A stretch of 64,000 nt of DNA. Source: Streptomyces sp. CA-278952 (GTDB taxonomy: Bacteria; Actinomycetota; Actinomycetes; Streptomycetales; Streptomycetaceae). Of the stretch, positions 33,085 to 42,119 are shown piece by piece (positions within the stretch are counted from its first letter, which is position 1; each line of letters starts with the position of its first letter). Made by a program: the position numbers and the translations under genes. The DNA lies in NCBI RefSeq assembly GCF_028747205.1, contig NZ_CP112880.1:2232001-2296000 (forward strand), written 5' to 3'. The notes under the pieces were generated by a model. It searched no databases, was not told where the DNA came from, and worked only from the letters and a program-made list of their open reading frames with translations.

Positions 33085-34893
33085 TCAGTTCCCTCCTGCG
33101 GTGGTGGTGGCGGTGGTGCCGGCGCTCGCCGCGGTGGTCGCCGACGGGGCCGGGCCGGCGACGTAGACCGGTTCGAGCGGCGGGGGCGCCGGTACGGGGA
33201 CGGCGCGCGCGGCCTCGGCGCGCCTGTCCTGCCGGACGGTCCAGGCCCAGGCGGCGACCGGGGAGAGGGATATCGCAAGACCCAGCGTCGCCCAGGTCCG
33301 CATCGCCACATGGGTGTGGTCCAGATACACCGACGCGGCGAGCGAGGAGAGCAGGACCGCCGCCCAGCAGAGGTGGATACGGAAGGTGAGCAGCCGGTCC
33401 GGGGAGGTCTGGCCGCCCTTGGGCGTGACGACGAACCGGCCGTCGGTGCGCAGCACGGCCGAGCCCAGCGACTTCAGGTAGATCGGGGCGGAGAGCGCGG
33501 ACATGGCCATGCCGGCGAGACCACCGGAGCCCTCGGGCTCGTGCGGGGAGACGTTGTGCCGGCGGTTCCAGAGGTAGAGCCCGATCTGGAGGGCGGCGGC
33601 GTCGCTGTAGAGCATCAGCCAGATGGAGGCGGCGACCTGGGTGCCGGACGCCCCGAACCAGAGGAACAGCACACAGCTGCCCACGCCGAGCAGCCAGTTG
33701 ACCGCGGTCATCGGGTAGTAGACGAGCATCAGCGTGTAGCTGAGGAGGCGGCCGGGGGGCACCCGGAACAGCGCCTTGCCGTACTGCTTGAACAGCGTCT
33801 CGTACGTTCCCCGGGACCAGCGCAGCTGCTGGGTGAAGAAGTCCGTCCAGGAGGCGGGCCCCTCGCCCACGGCGAGCACGTCGGGGGTGTAGACCGAACG
33901 CCAGTAGTGCCCGGTGTGCGGGTTGCGGCGGCGGTGGATCTCGAAGCCGGTGGCCATGTCCTCGGTGATCGAGTCGTACAGGCCGCCGACCTGCCGCAGC
34001 GCGGCGATGCGCACGACGTTGTTGGTGCCGACGAACATCGGGGCGCCGTAGCGGTTGCCCGCGCGCTGGATCAGGGCGTGGAAGAGGAACTGCTGGGACT
34101 CGGCGGCCTTGGTGACGGCCGAGTCGTAGTTCCCGTAGACCTGCGGTCCGACGACGAAGGCGACGTCCGGGTCGCGGAAGTAGCCCATCATCCGTTCCAG
34201 GAAGTTGGGCATGGGCACGTGGTCGGTGTCGACGGAGGCGAAGAAGTCGTAGTCGCCGCCGTGCAGGGCGATCCAGGCGTTGTAGTTGCCGTGCTTCGTC
34301 TTCGCCTTGTGGACGCCCTTGTCACGGTTCCACTCGGGGACGCCGCGCCGGGTGAAGTGGTGGACGCCCAGTTCGGCGCAGAGCATCCGGGCGCCGGGGT
34401 CGTCGCCCTCGTCGAGCAGCCAGACGTCCAGCGGGCCGGGGTGCTTCAGGCGTACGGCGCCCTTGAGGGTGGCGCGGACCATGGAGAGCGGTTCCTTGCC
34501 GGGGACGTACGTGGTCAGGAAGGCGACCCTGGTGCCGGGCTCGGGCGTCACCGGTACCGGGTCCCGCGCGACGAGCGTGGCGTGCGCGATGGAGACCACG
34601 TTGACCAGCATGAACAGCTCGATCAGCGCGATCGACACCAGCATCACGGTGTCGGCGACGACCAGCCAGCGTTCCCCGTTCTCCCGCTCGGTCCAGTGCG
34701 TGGGCCAGACCAGGTACAGCAGCAGGACGCCCGTGAGCACCGGGGCGAGGGTCATCAGCAGGACGGCTCTTATTCGGTGCTTCTCCGTGGAGAGCAGGCT
34801 CTTGTACCGCACCCGGTACCCCGTCGGCTCCGGCTCCGTGAGCGGACCCGCGAGCCGGCTGTAGGTGTCGTAGTCGTAGCCCTCCGACCGCAC
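33085..34893 (-). CDS. cslA: Cellulose-synthase-like glycosyltransferase CslA
   Basis: About 602 aa from a GTG at 34893 with GGGAGG just upstream; a GTG at 34929 would add 12 residues but has no ribosome site. It is a family-2 glycosyltransferase with an N-terminal membrane helix pair, then the cytoplasmic catalytic domain with VAFLTTYVPGKE, LDEGDDPG, the metal-binding SVDTDHVPMPNF, the catalytic TEDMATGFEIHRR, and the acceptor-binding TQQLRWSRGT (QxxRW). Four or more C-terminal membrane helices end in a Pro/Ala/Thr tail. It should polymerise a beta-linked glucan across the membrane at hyphal tips. It is followed 3 bp later by glxA. Confidence 0.93.
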   Translation of the reverse strand: MRSEGYDYDTYSRLAGPLTEPEPTGYRVRYKSLLSTEKHRIRAVLLMTLAPVLTGVLLLYLVWPTHWTERENGERWLVVADTVMLVSIALIELFMLVNVVSIAHATLVARDPVPVTPEPGTRVAFLTTYVPGKEPLSMVRATLKGAVRLKHPGPLDVWLLDEGDDPGARMLCAELGVHHFTRRGVPEWNRDKGVHKAKTKHGNYNAWIALHGGDYDFFASVDTDHVPMPNFLERMMGYFRDPDVAFVVGPQVYGNYDSAVTKAAESQQFLFHALIQRAGNRYGAPMFVGTNNVVRIAALRQVGGLYDSITEDMATGFEIHRRRNPHTGHYWRSVYTPDVLAVGEGPASWTDFFTQQLRWSRGTYETLFKQYGKALFRVPPGRLLSYTLMLVYYPMTAVNWLLGVGSCVLFLWFGASGTQVAASIWLMLYSDAAALQIGLYLWNRRHNVSPHEPEGSGGLAGMAMSALSAPIYLKSLGSAVLRTDGRFVVTPKGGQTSPDRLLTFRIHLCWAAVLLSSLAASVYLDHTHVAMRTWATLGLAISLSPVAAWAWTVRQDRRAEAARAVPVPAPPPLEPVYVAGPAPSATTAASAGTTATTTAGGN

Positions 34894-34995
34894 CGTGCCT
34901 CCCACTGTCGAACGGGTTGATATCCCCACAGAAGGGGACGGCTAACGGCGTGTCGACTTGGCGGGTCCGAGTGAGCGGTTTTTGGTCCGGAGCGG

Positions 34996-35031
34996 GAAAA
35001 GCCCCCGACCGTGTGGCGGCGGGGGCTTTTC
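34996..35031. terminator. Bidirectional-looking terminator upstream of cslA
   Basis: 12-bp perfect arms GAAAAGCCCCCG / CGGGGGCTTTTC with a 12-base loop; A-run on one side and T-run on the other. It ends the minus-strand DUF3817/MTH1187 unit and insulates cslA. Confidence 0.75.
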
Positions 35032-35074
35032 GGGTGAACGCGGGCGAAGGCGGGACGTCCGCGCGGACGGTGCG

Positions 35075-35368
35075 TCAGGACGAGAGGTGACGCTCCACGG
35101 TCGCGACCTTGGAGGTCAGGCCGTCGGTGACGCCGGGGCGGATGTCGGCCTTCAGTACCAGGGAGACGCGGCCGGCGCGGGCCTCGACGGCGGCCACGGC
35201 GCGCTTGACGACGTCCATGACCTCGTCCCACTCCCCTTCGATGGAGGTGAACATCGCGTCGGTGCGGTTGGGGAGCCCGGACTCCCGCACGACCCGCACG
35301 GCGTCGGCGACGTACTCCCCGACGTCCTCGCCGACACCGAGCGGGGAGACGGAGAACGCGACGATCAT
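35075..35368 (-). CDS. MTH1187/YkoF-like thiamine-binding protein
   Basis: 97 aa, a single small alpha-beta domain starting [20 protein letters not shown] and including [20 protein letters not shown], the hallmarks of the MTH1187 family. Proteins of this fold bind thiamine or related molecules and are cytoplasmic; a specific role here is not established. The start ATG overlaps the stop of the upstream DUF3817 gene (ATGA), so they are co-translated. It is followed by a strong terminator. Confidence 0.88.
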   Translation of the reverse strand: MIVAFSVSPLGVGEDVGEYVADAVRVVRESGLPNRTDAMFTSIEGEWDEVMDVVKRAVAAVEARAGRVSLVLKADIRPGVTDGLTSKVATVERHLSS

Positions 35369-35715
35369 GCGCTGACCGTGCCCTCGCGGCGGGCGCGGGC
35401 GGCGATGACGCCGTCGGCCTCGTACTTCTTGAGGAGCTTGTCGCCGTAGAGCCCGCCGAAGGGGATGACCGCGAGGACGAAGAACAGCGCGACGCGCTTG
35501 AGCGGCCACTTGGCCTTGACCCAGACGTCCAGCAGGAACACCACGTAGATCGTGAAGAGGAGGCCGTGCAGCGCGCCCAGCGGCGGCATCAGGAAGTCGA
35601 TGTCCGAGACGCGCATGAGGAGCGAGCCGAAGATGAGCAGCGCCGGGAAGGACAGCGCCTCGGGAAGCGAGATGAGGCGCAGCCGGTGCAGGGCGGAAGC
35701 GGTCTTGATGTCCAC
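35365..35715 (-). CDS. DUF3817 integral membrane protein (second copy)
   Basis: 116 aa from a GTG at 35715 with GAAGG 8 bases upstream. Three hydrophobic helices with the same signature as the copy at 26458-26784: [40 protein letters not shown], then GDKLLKK. It is co-translated with the MTH1187 gene by ATGA. The function is unknown. Confidence 0.85.
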   Translation of the reverse strand: MDIKTASALHRLRLISLPEALSFPALLIFGSLLMRVSDIDFLMPPLGALHGLLFTIYVVFLLDVWVKAKWPLKRVALFFVLAVIPFGGLYGDKLLKKYEADGVIAARARREGTVSA

Positions 35716-35932
35716 GAGGGCACCTTCGAGTGGGAGGGTCGCGTGAGCTTGTGAAGACACGCACAAGCCGTCCCCATTGTGGCATCGCGCCGGCGCGTCC
35801 CCGGCGGCGGGGGCCGCCCCGTCCGCCGGTGCGCGTATCGCCGCATATCAGGGCCGGTCCGCGTGCGCATCAGGGACGTAACGGTTCCGGAGCCTCTGGC
35901 CGGGGTGCGGCGCGGACGGCTACCGTCGTCGC

Positions 35933-36571
35933 GTGGCGATGTTCCGACTCCAAGGCAGCAAGACGCTCGCCGTCGACCTGACGGGCGATGCGGTCAAGGC
36001 GAAGAACGGCTCGATGGTCGCGTACGACGGCCGGATGTCCTTCAAGAAGATGTCCGGCGGCGGTGAGGGGCTCCGGGGCATGGTGACCCGCCGGCTGACC
36101 GGCGAGCAGATGACGGTGATGGAGGTGTCCGGGCAGGGCACCTGCTATTTCGCCGACCGGGCGAGCGAGATCAACCTGGTCTCGCTGCGCGGCGACACCC
36201 TGTACGTGGAGGCGAGCAATCTGCTGGCCACCGACGCCGGGCTGCGCACGGGCACGACGTTCACCGGGCTGCGCGGCGGGGCGAGCGGCAACGGCCTGTT
36301 CACCACCACGGTGGAGGGCACCGGGCAGGCGGCGATCATGTCGGACGGCACGGCGGTCCTGCTGCGGGTGTCCGCGCAGTATCCGCTGATGGTCGACCCC
36401 GGCGCGTACATCGCCCACCAGGGCCGGCTCCAGCAGAGCTTTCAGGCGGGGGTGAACTTCCGGACGCTGATGGGCGAGGGCTCCGGCGAGGCGTTCCAGA
36501 TCCGCTTCGAGGGCGACGGCGTGGTCTATGTGCAGCCGAGCGAGCGCAACACCGTGGGGGGCGATGTCTGA
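35933..36571 (+). CDS. AIM24 family protein 1
   Basis: 212 aa from a GTG at 35933. The AIM24 double-psi beta fold is suggested by SMVAYDGRMSFKKMSGG, the core MTRRLTGEQMTVMEVSGQGT, DTLYVEASNLLATDAGLR and the closing GSGEAFQIRFEGDGVVYVQP. TACCGT (35921-35926) ends 6 bases before the start, so a leaderless transcript is likely. It is the first of three consecutive AIM24 genes with TGATG and TTGA overlaps. Bacterial AIM24 proteins have been tied to envelope or stress traits, but no biochemical role is known to me. Soluble, no signal peptide. Confidence 0.87.
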   Translation: MAMFRLQGSKTLAVDLTGDAVKAKNGSMVAYDGRMSFKKMSGGGEGLRGMVTRRLTGEQMTVMEVSGQGTCYFADRASEINLVSLRGDTLYVEASNLLATDAGLRTGTTFTGLRGGASGNGLFTTTVEGTGQAAIMSDGTAVLLRVSAQYPLMVDPGAYIAHQGRLQQSFQAGVNFRTLMGEGSGEAFQIRFEGDGVVYVQPSERNTVGGDV

Positions 36572-37221
36572 TGCCGTTCCGGGAGATCAACTCCAAGATG
36601 GTCGAGGCCACCCTGGCCCCGGGCCAGAAGCTGTTCAGCCAGCGCGGCGCGATGCTGGCGTACCGGGGCGAGGTGTCCTTCACTCCGAACCTCCAGGGCG
36701 GGCAGGGCGGCGTCGCGTCGATGATCGGCCGCCGGGTGGCGGGCGAGTCGACGCCGCTGATGACGGTCGAGGGCTCGGGCACGGTGATGTTCGGCCACGG
36801 CGGCCACCACATCCAGGTGATCGAGCTGGCGGGCGACACCCTGTACGTGGAGGCGGACCGGCTGCTCGCGTTCGACGGGACGCTCCAGCAGGGCACGATG
36901 TTCATGGGCGCGCAGGGCGGGGTGATGGGCATGGTGCGCGGCCAGGTGACCGGCCAGGGCCTGTTCACCACCACCCTCAAGGGGCACGGCGCGGTCGCGG
37001 TGATGGCGCACGGCGGGGTGATCGAACTGCCGATCACCCCGGGCCGGGACGTCCACGTCGACCCGCAGGCCTACGTCGCCCACCACGGTGAGGTCCGGAA
37101 CAAGCTGTCCACGGCGGTCGGCTGGCGGGACATGGTGGGGCGGGGCTCCGGCGAGGCGTTCCAGCTGGAGCTGAGCGGCAGTGGTGCGGTGTACGTCCAG
37201 GCGTCGGAGGAGAAGCTTTGA
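36571..37221 (+). CDS. AIM24 family protein 2
   Basis: 216 aa from the ATG at 36571, overlapping the previous stop by one base (TGATG). Close paralogue of its neighbour with the same landmarks: MLAYRGEVSFTP, GRRVAGESTPLMTVEGSGTV, DTLYVEADRLLAFDGTLQQG, then GSGEAFQLELSGSGAVYVQ. It contains a Gly/Met/His-rich loop (GHGGHHIQ) not present in copy 1. Translational coupling to both neighbours suggests that the three proteins form a complex in fixed ratio. Confidence 0.87.
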   Translation: MPFREINSKMVEATLAPGQKLFSQRGAMLAYRGEVSFTPNLQGGQGGVASMIGRRVAGESTPLMTVEGSGTVMFGHGGHHIQVIELAGDTLYVEADRLLAFDGTLQQGTMFMGAQGGVMGMVRGQVTGQGLFTTTLKGHGAVAVMAHGGVIELPITPGRDVHVDPQAYVAHHGEVRNKLSTAVGWRDMVGRGSGEAFQLELSGSGAVYVQASEEKL

Positions 37222-37982
37222 GCACGCCCCCGGTCCTCGATCCGATGACGCTGCCGTCGGACGACAACGTCAACTCCTACACCTTCTGCGTGGAGCTCAA
37301 GGGGAGCCGGTGGTTCCTGCAGAAGGGCAAGATGATCGCCTACTACGGGCAGATCCAGTTCGACGGCATCGGACACGGCCGGTTCGAGCGGCTGGTGCGC
37401 GCCGGCTTCCACTCGCCGCTGCACGCGAGCGACTGGGTGCTGGCCGAGGGCAGCGGGAAGATGCTGCTGGCGGACCGGGCGTTCGACGTGAACTCCTTCA
37501 ACCTGGAGGACGGGAACCTCACCATCCGGTCCGGGAACCTGCTGGCGTACCAGCCGACGATGGCGCTGAAGCAGTCGATCGTGCCGGGGTTCGTGACGCT
37601 GATCGGCACGGGGAAGTTCGTGGCCGCCTCGAACGGCCCGGTGGTGTTCATGGAGCCGCCGCTGCGGGTGGATCCGCAGGCACTGGTGGGCTGGGCCGAC
37701 TGCCCCTCCCCGTGCCACCACTACGACCACGGCTACATGACGGGCGTGATGGGCGGTATCCGGTCCCTCACGGGGATCGGCGGGACATCGGGCGAGGAGC
37801 ACCAGTTCGAGTTCGTCGGGGCGGGCACGGTGCTGCTCCAGTCGAGCGAGGCGCTGATGGCGGAGCAGGCGGCGGGAGCGGTCCCGAACGAGCCGGGCGT
37901 TCCGGGTGGCGGGGGTCAACCCGGATCCGCTCCGCGCATGCCCGGCCAGCTGGGGGACCTCCAGCGTCGCTTCGGGTTGTGA
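37218..37982 (+). CDS. AIM24 family protein 3
   Basis: 254 aa from a TTG at 37218 that overlaps the previous stop (TTGA). The rare start codon is supported by GGAGGAG 9 or so bases upstream and by the fit to the family. The AIM24 core is seen in MIAYYGQIQFDGIGHGRFER, WVLAEGSGKMLLADRA, LTIRSGNLLAYQPTMALKQS and QFEFVGAGTVLLQSSE. It has an insert CPSPCHHYDHGYMT (two Cys and three His close together, which might bind metal) and a Gly/Pro-rich tail ending MPGQLGDLQRRFGL, both missing in copies 1 and 2. Confidence 0.85.
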   Translation: MSTPPVLDPMTLPSDDNVNSYTFCVELKGSRWFLQKGKMIAYYGQIQFDGIGHGRFERLVRAGFHSPLHASDWVLAEGSGKMLLADRAFDVNSFNLEDGNLTIRSGNLLAYQPTMALKQSIVPGFVTLIGTGKFVAASNGPVVFMEPPLRVDPQALVGWADCPSPCHHYDHGYMTGVMGGIRSLTGIGGTSGEEHQFEFVGAGTVLLQSSEALMAEQAAGAVPNEPGVPGGGGQPGSAPRMPGQLGDLQRRFGL

Positions 37983-38023
37983 GCGGTAGTCTGCGGAGTG
38001 TGACGTCGAACGCCTGCGCCCAG

Positions 38024-38043
38024 CCGTCGGTGCTTGCCGACGG
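38024..38043 (+). terminator. Short hairpin after the AIM24 genes
   Basis: CCGTCGG / CCGACGG arms with a 6-base loop, 40 bases past the last AIM24 stop. A weak candidate without a T-run. Confidence 0.3.
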
Positions 38044-38119
38044 GCCCCTCGGCACAACCGCGGGCCGGGAGTGCCCGTCGTCACACCCCCCAATTTCGTC
38101 CGGCTTTCAACTTCTTAGG

Positions 38120-38125
38120 TAGAAT
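38120..38125 (+). promoter_or_regulatory. -10 hexamer TAGAAT of a leaderless MarR gene
   Basis: TAGAAT ends 6 bases before the ATG at 38132, in a locally AT-rich stretch. No ribosome site fits between, so the transcript should start at or near the A of ATG. Confidence 0.5.
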
Positions 38126-38131
38126 CCACAT

Positions 38132-38608
38132 ATGGAGACCGAGACGGCCACCCGCTGGCTGAGCGACGCGGAGCAGTGCGCCTGGCGCACCCACCTGGAC
38201 GTCAGCAGGCTGCTGATGCACCAACTGGAGAAGGACCTCCAGCCGTTCGGACTGACCATGAACGACTACGAGATCCTGGTCAACCTCTCCGAATCGGACG
38301 ACCAGCGCATGCGGATGAGCGACCTCGCCGCCGCCACCCTTCAGTCCAAGAGCCGGCTCTCGCACCAGATCACCCGGATGGAGACCGCCGGGCTGGTCCG
38401 CCGCACCCACTGCGAATCGGACCGGCGCGGACTGTTCGCGGTCCTCACCGAGCACGGCGCGGAGACGATGCGCAAGGTCGCCCCGCACCACGTCGCCTCG
38501 GTGCGGCAGCACTTCATGGACCTGCTGTCCCCCGAGGCGCTCGCCGACCTGAACGCCGCGCTGACCCCGATCGCGGAGCACCTGCGCGGCAAGCGCGGCA
38601 AGCTGTAG
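38132..38608 (+). CDS. MarR family transcriptional regulator
   Basis: 158 aa. Winged helix with NDYEILVNLSESDDQRMRMS, DLAAATLQSKSRLSHQITRM and GLVRRTHCESDRRGLFAVLT; the DxR wing motif is present (ESDRRG). Cys in the wing (THCESD) could be a redox switch, as in some MarR proteins, but it is the only cysteine besides C21 (EQCAW). Probably leaderless. It is convergent with the two-component kinase gene (13 bp between stops). Target genes are not evident. Confidence 0.9.
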   Translation: METETATRWLSDAEQCAWRTHLDVSRLLMHQLEKDLQPFGLTMNDYEILVNLSESDDQRMRMSDLAAATLQSKSRLSHQITRMETAGLVRRTHCESDRRGLFAVLTEHGAETMRKVAPHHVASVRQHFMDLLSPEALADLNAALTPIAEHLRGKRGKL

Positions 38609-38621
38609 GGGTCCGGGACCG

Positions 38622-40072
38622 TCAGGCGGAGCGGGGCAGCCACAGCCGGAAGGCCGCACCGCCCTCGGCCGCCGCGTGCACCGTCAGCGTCCCGCCGTGG
38701 CGCGAGGCGACGTCCCGGGCGATGGCCAGGCCCAGTCCAGCGCCGCCGTCGTCCCGGCTGCGGGCGTCGTCGAGCCGGACGAACCGTTCGAAGATCCGCT
38801 CCCGCTCGTCCTCGGGAACGCCCGCCCCGTCGTCCCTGACCTCCACCCGTACGCCGCGCCCGTCGGCCGCCACCGACACCGCGACGCTCCCCTCGGCGTG
38901 CCGCTGGGCGTTGTCCAGCAGATTGCCGATCACCCGGGACAGCTGCCCGCGCGACCCGCTCACCTCGAACGCGCCGCCCTCCGGCGCCTCGACGCCCACC
39001 GCGATCCGGTCCCCGGTCCGCTGCGACACCTCCTCCCGGACCAGCGCGCCCAGCTCCACGGTCGCGCTCCCGGGCTTCTCCCCCGCGTCCAGCCGGGCCA
39101 GCAGCAGCAGATCCGCCGCCAGCACCTGGAGCCGTACGGTGTCGGCGACCGCGCCCGGAAGGTCCAGCAGCTCCGGATGGGCCTCGGCCACCTCCAGCTG
39201 GGTGCGCAGCGAGGCGATCGGGGAACGCAGCTCGTGCGAGGCGTCCGCGACGAACCGGCGCTGGCGTTCCACGGACGCCTCCAGGACGGTGAGCGTCTCG
39301 TTCGTCGTCCGGGCCAGCGCCGCGATCTCGTCCCGCGAACCGGGCTCCGGAACCCGGCGGGCCAGGTCCTCGGAGGCGGTGATCGCCGCCATCTCGCGGC
39401 GGATGCCCTCGACCGGCCGCAGGGCCCGGCGGGTCACCAGCCAGGTCACCCCGGCGACGACCACCAGGAGCACCGGCAGCCCGGTGAGCATCGCCCCGCG
39501 CACCGTGTTCACCGCCTCCTGCTCGGCGGCGAGCGGTGCGCCCGCGTGCACGGTCAGGGTGACGCCGCGGGGGGTCGTCGCCTCGACGGCGGCGAAGCGG
39601 TAGTCGGCGGTGGTGCGGTCGACGGTGGCGGTGCCGTCGGAGAAGTCCGGGTCGTCGGAGGAGACCTGGCCGCGGCCGGGGCGGCTGCCGTCATCGTCGT
39701 CGTCGGCGCTGTCGTCGTCTCCGTCCCCCTCGCCGGGCGACGGGGAGGCCCCCGCCGAGGCCGAGGGCACCGGGGTGACGCCACTCGTGCCGGTGCCGGT
39801 GACGGCCCGCAGTTCCTTGGAAACGATGACGACCCGGCCCTCCTCGTCGGTCACCTGGACCGGGTGGTCCTCCTCGTCGTCCAGTTCCAGTTCGGCGTAC
39901 GGGGTGTCCGTGGCCAGCTGTCCGGCCACCTCGCGGGCAGCCACCTCTGCCTGGAGGTCCGCCTGGTCGATCAGGTTGGCCCGCAGGACCAGGAGCACGG
40001 CGAGGCCGGCCGCCACCAGGGCGACGGCGACGACCAGGGTGGCTCCTATGGCGGCCCTGGCCCGTACGGACC

Positions 40073-40076
<4 letters not shown>
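38622..40076 (-). CDS. Sensor histidine kinase (OmpR-partner class)
   Basis: 484 aa from a GTG at 40076. Helix 1 near the N-terminus (ATLVVAVALVAAGLAVLLVL), a long extracytoplasmic domain of about 150 residues with an acidic Ser/Gly insert (GEGDGDDDSADDDDDG), helix 2 (GLPVLLVVVAGVTWLVTRRA), HAMP, the phospho-acceptor FVADASHELRSPIASLRTQL, and HATPase with NLLDNAQRH, DDGAGVPEDE and GAGLGLAIARD. It is coupled to the response regulator by a GTGA overlap (the regulator is upstream). The pair is divergent from a double-PepSY exported protein, so the sensor domain may monitor an envelope signal that this protein modulates. Confidence 0.94.
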
Positions 40077-40735
<659 letters not shown>

Positions 40736-40756
40736 GCGCACAGCCTCGCAAACTCA

Positions 40757-40796
40757 ACCTGAAGGCGCCTTCAGGTGGCTTCAGGTTGCGTTCAGC
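40757..40796. promoter_or_regulatory. OmpR-type operator: 20-bp palindrome plus TTCAGGT direct repeats
   Basis: A perfect 20-bp palindrome (ACCTGAAGGC and its complement, 40757-40776) continues into repeats TTCAGGT at 40770, TTCAGGT at 40780 and TTCAGC at 40791, spaced 10 and 11 bases. This helical phasing is typical of OmpR/PhoB-class response-regulator sites. It lies between the divergent regulator and PepSY genes. Confidence 0.65.
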
Positions 40797-40852
40797 TACC
40801 GACCGGCAGTGTGGGTCACGTCGAACAGCAGCAGCTCTCGGGAGGAACCCTC

Positions 40853-41593
40853 ATGAAGCGCAACGTCACCATCGCGGCGATCACCGCGGCCGTGCTCATC
40901 GGCGGCACCACCGCCGCCACCGTCGCCTTCGCGGACGACGGGGACGGCGACCGTACGCCCGCCGGGAGCGTGAGCGCCGTGAGCCTCGCCGACGACAACG
41001 CCTCCGACGACCGCACGGACGACGCTTCCGACGACCGGACCCCGGCCGCCGCGAAGACCACCCGGATCACCCTCGACCAGGCCGTCGCCGCCGCCCTGAA
41101 GAGCGTCCCGGGCACGGTCACCGAGGCCGAGCTCGACGATGACGACGACGACAACGACCGCGCGGTCTGGGAGCTGGACGTCCGCGGTTCCGACAAGAAG
41201 TGGCACGACGTGACGGTGGACGCCGGCAACGGCAAGGTCCTGAAGACCCATGACGACGACAACGACGACCGCGACCACCACGCGCCCCGCTCCTCCGCCA
41301 TCACCCTGAACCAGGCGGTGGACGCGGCTCTGAAGACCGCGCCGGGCAGCGTCACGTCGATCGACCTGGACGACGACGATGACGACGACGACAACCGGGG
41401 CACCGTCCTGCGCTGGGACATCGACATCGCGGGCAAGGACGGCAAGCAGCACGAGCTGCGCGTCGACGCGAAGACCGGCAAGGTCACCGTGGACCACGAC
41501 GACGACGGCGACGACGACCGGGACGACCGCGCGGACGACAAGGACGACGACCGGGACGACGACCGGGATGACCGGGACGGCGACGACGGCTGA
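40853..41593 (+). CDS. Exported protein with two PepSY domains
   Basis: 246 aa from the ATG at 40853, with GGGAGGAA as a strong ribosome site. The signal peptide NVTIAAITAAVLIGGTTAAT ends in AFADD. Two PepSY domains follow (about residues 70-135 and 145-210), each with TLDQAVAAALK / TLNQAVDAALK, W-LDV or W-IDI, and a VD-xTGKV ending. Three Asp-rich runs (DDDDDDND, DDDDDDDDN, and a 40-residue D/R tail) make it extremely acidic and possibly able to bind Ca2+ or other divalent cations. It is divergent from an OmpR-type pair whose operator lies between them. PepSY proteins often inhibit peptidases or modulate envelope sensors. Confidence 0.88.
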   Translation: MKRNVTIAAITAAVLIGGTTAATVAFADDGDGDRTPAGSVSAVSLADDNASDDRTDDASDDRTPAAAKTTRITLDQAVAAALKSVPGTVTEAELDDDDDDNDRAVWELDVRGSDKKWHDVTVDAGNGKVLKTHDDDNDDRDHHAPRSSAITLNQAVDAALKTAPGSVTSIDLDDDDDDDDNRGTVLRWDIDIAGKDGKQHELRVDAKTGKVTVDHDDDGDDDRDDRADDKDDDRDDDRDDRDGDDG

Positions 41594-41699
41594 CCCACCG
41601 TCCAGCGCCGTGAGCGCGGCAGGGGCAGAGAATAGGGGCCCGGTCCATCCGGCGATCCGCCGGAAACACTGCGACCCGCGACGCTGAGGGGGACAGCAC

Positions 41700-42119
41700 A
41701 TGAGCCACTACCCCGATCTGTCACCGTACTCCTACGACGAGTCACCCCGTGCCATGCTCAACGTCGGATGGCTGCATCCCCAACACGGCTACGCCACCGG
41801 CGTCGTGGACGAGCGGGTGGTGCAGGCGTTGGTGATCCTCAGCTCCGCCTACGAGAACCAGATGCGCGGCTTTCACAGGTGCGAGTTCTGCGACACGGAC
41901 CGGGTCTCCGTCTCCGGCGGGCCGAACGGGGACACCCGGGTATGGCTCGGCTCGGCGGAGATCCGGGTGAAGGGAGAGGACGGAACCCTCTACGCCGCTC
42001 CGAACCTGGTCATCCACTACATCACCGCGCACCGCTACCGCCCGCCCGAGAAATTCTGCCGTGCGGCGGTCGGAGCGGCGGGAATCGATGCGCCCGGACC
42101 GCTGAGTCTGGTCGAGTAG
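41700..42119 (+). CDS. Conserved hypothetical protein with CEFC motif
   Basis: 139 aa from the ATG at 41700 (GAGGGGGA about 8 bases upstream). The sequence is protein-like and contains NVGWLHPQHGYATGVVDERV, HRCEFCDTDRVSVSGGPNGD, WLGSAEIRVKGEDGTLYAAP and VIHYITAHRYRPPEKFCRAV. The CxxC in CEFC and His in HYITAHRY could form a metal site; this is a guess. No signal peptide or membrane helix. I recall similar Streptomyces proteins without any known function. It ends before a terminator facing convergent meaB. Confidence 0.75.
   Translation: MSHYPDLSPYSYDESPRAMLNVGWLHPQHGYATGVVDERVVQALVILSSAYENQMRGFHRCEFCDTDRVSVSGGPNGDTRVWLGSAEIRVKGEDGTLYAAPNLVIHYITAHRYRPPEKFCRAAVGAAGIDAPGPLSLVE

Noticed and set aside
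31297..34920. A 1207-codon plus-strand open frame across glxA and cslA
   Set aside because: Antisense to two genes with intact catalytic motifs; the translation is low-complexity Gly/Val/Arg/Glu.
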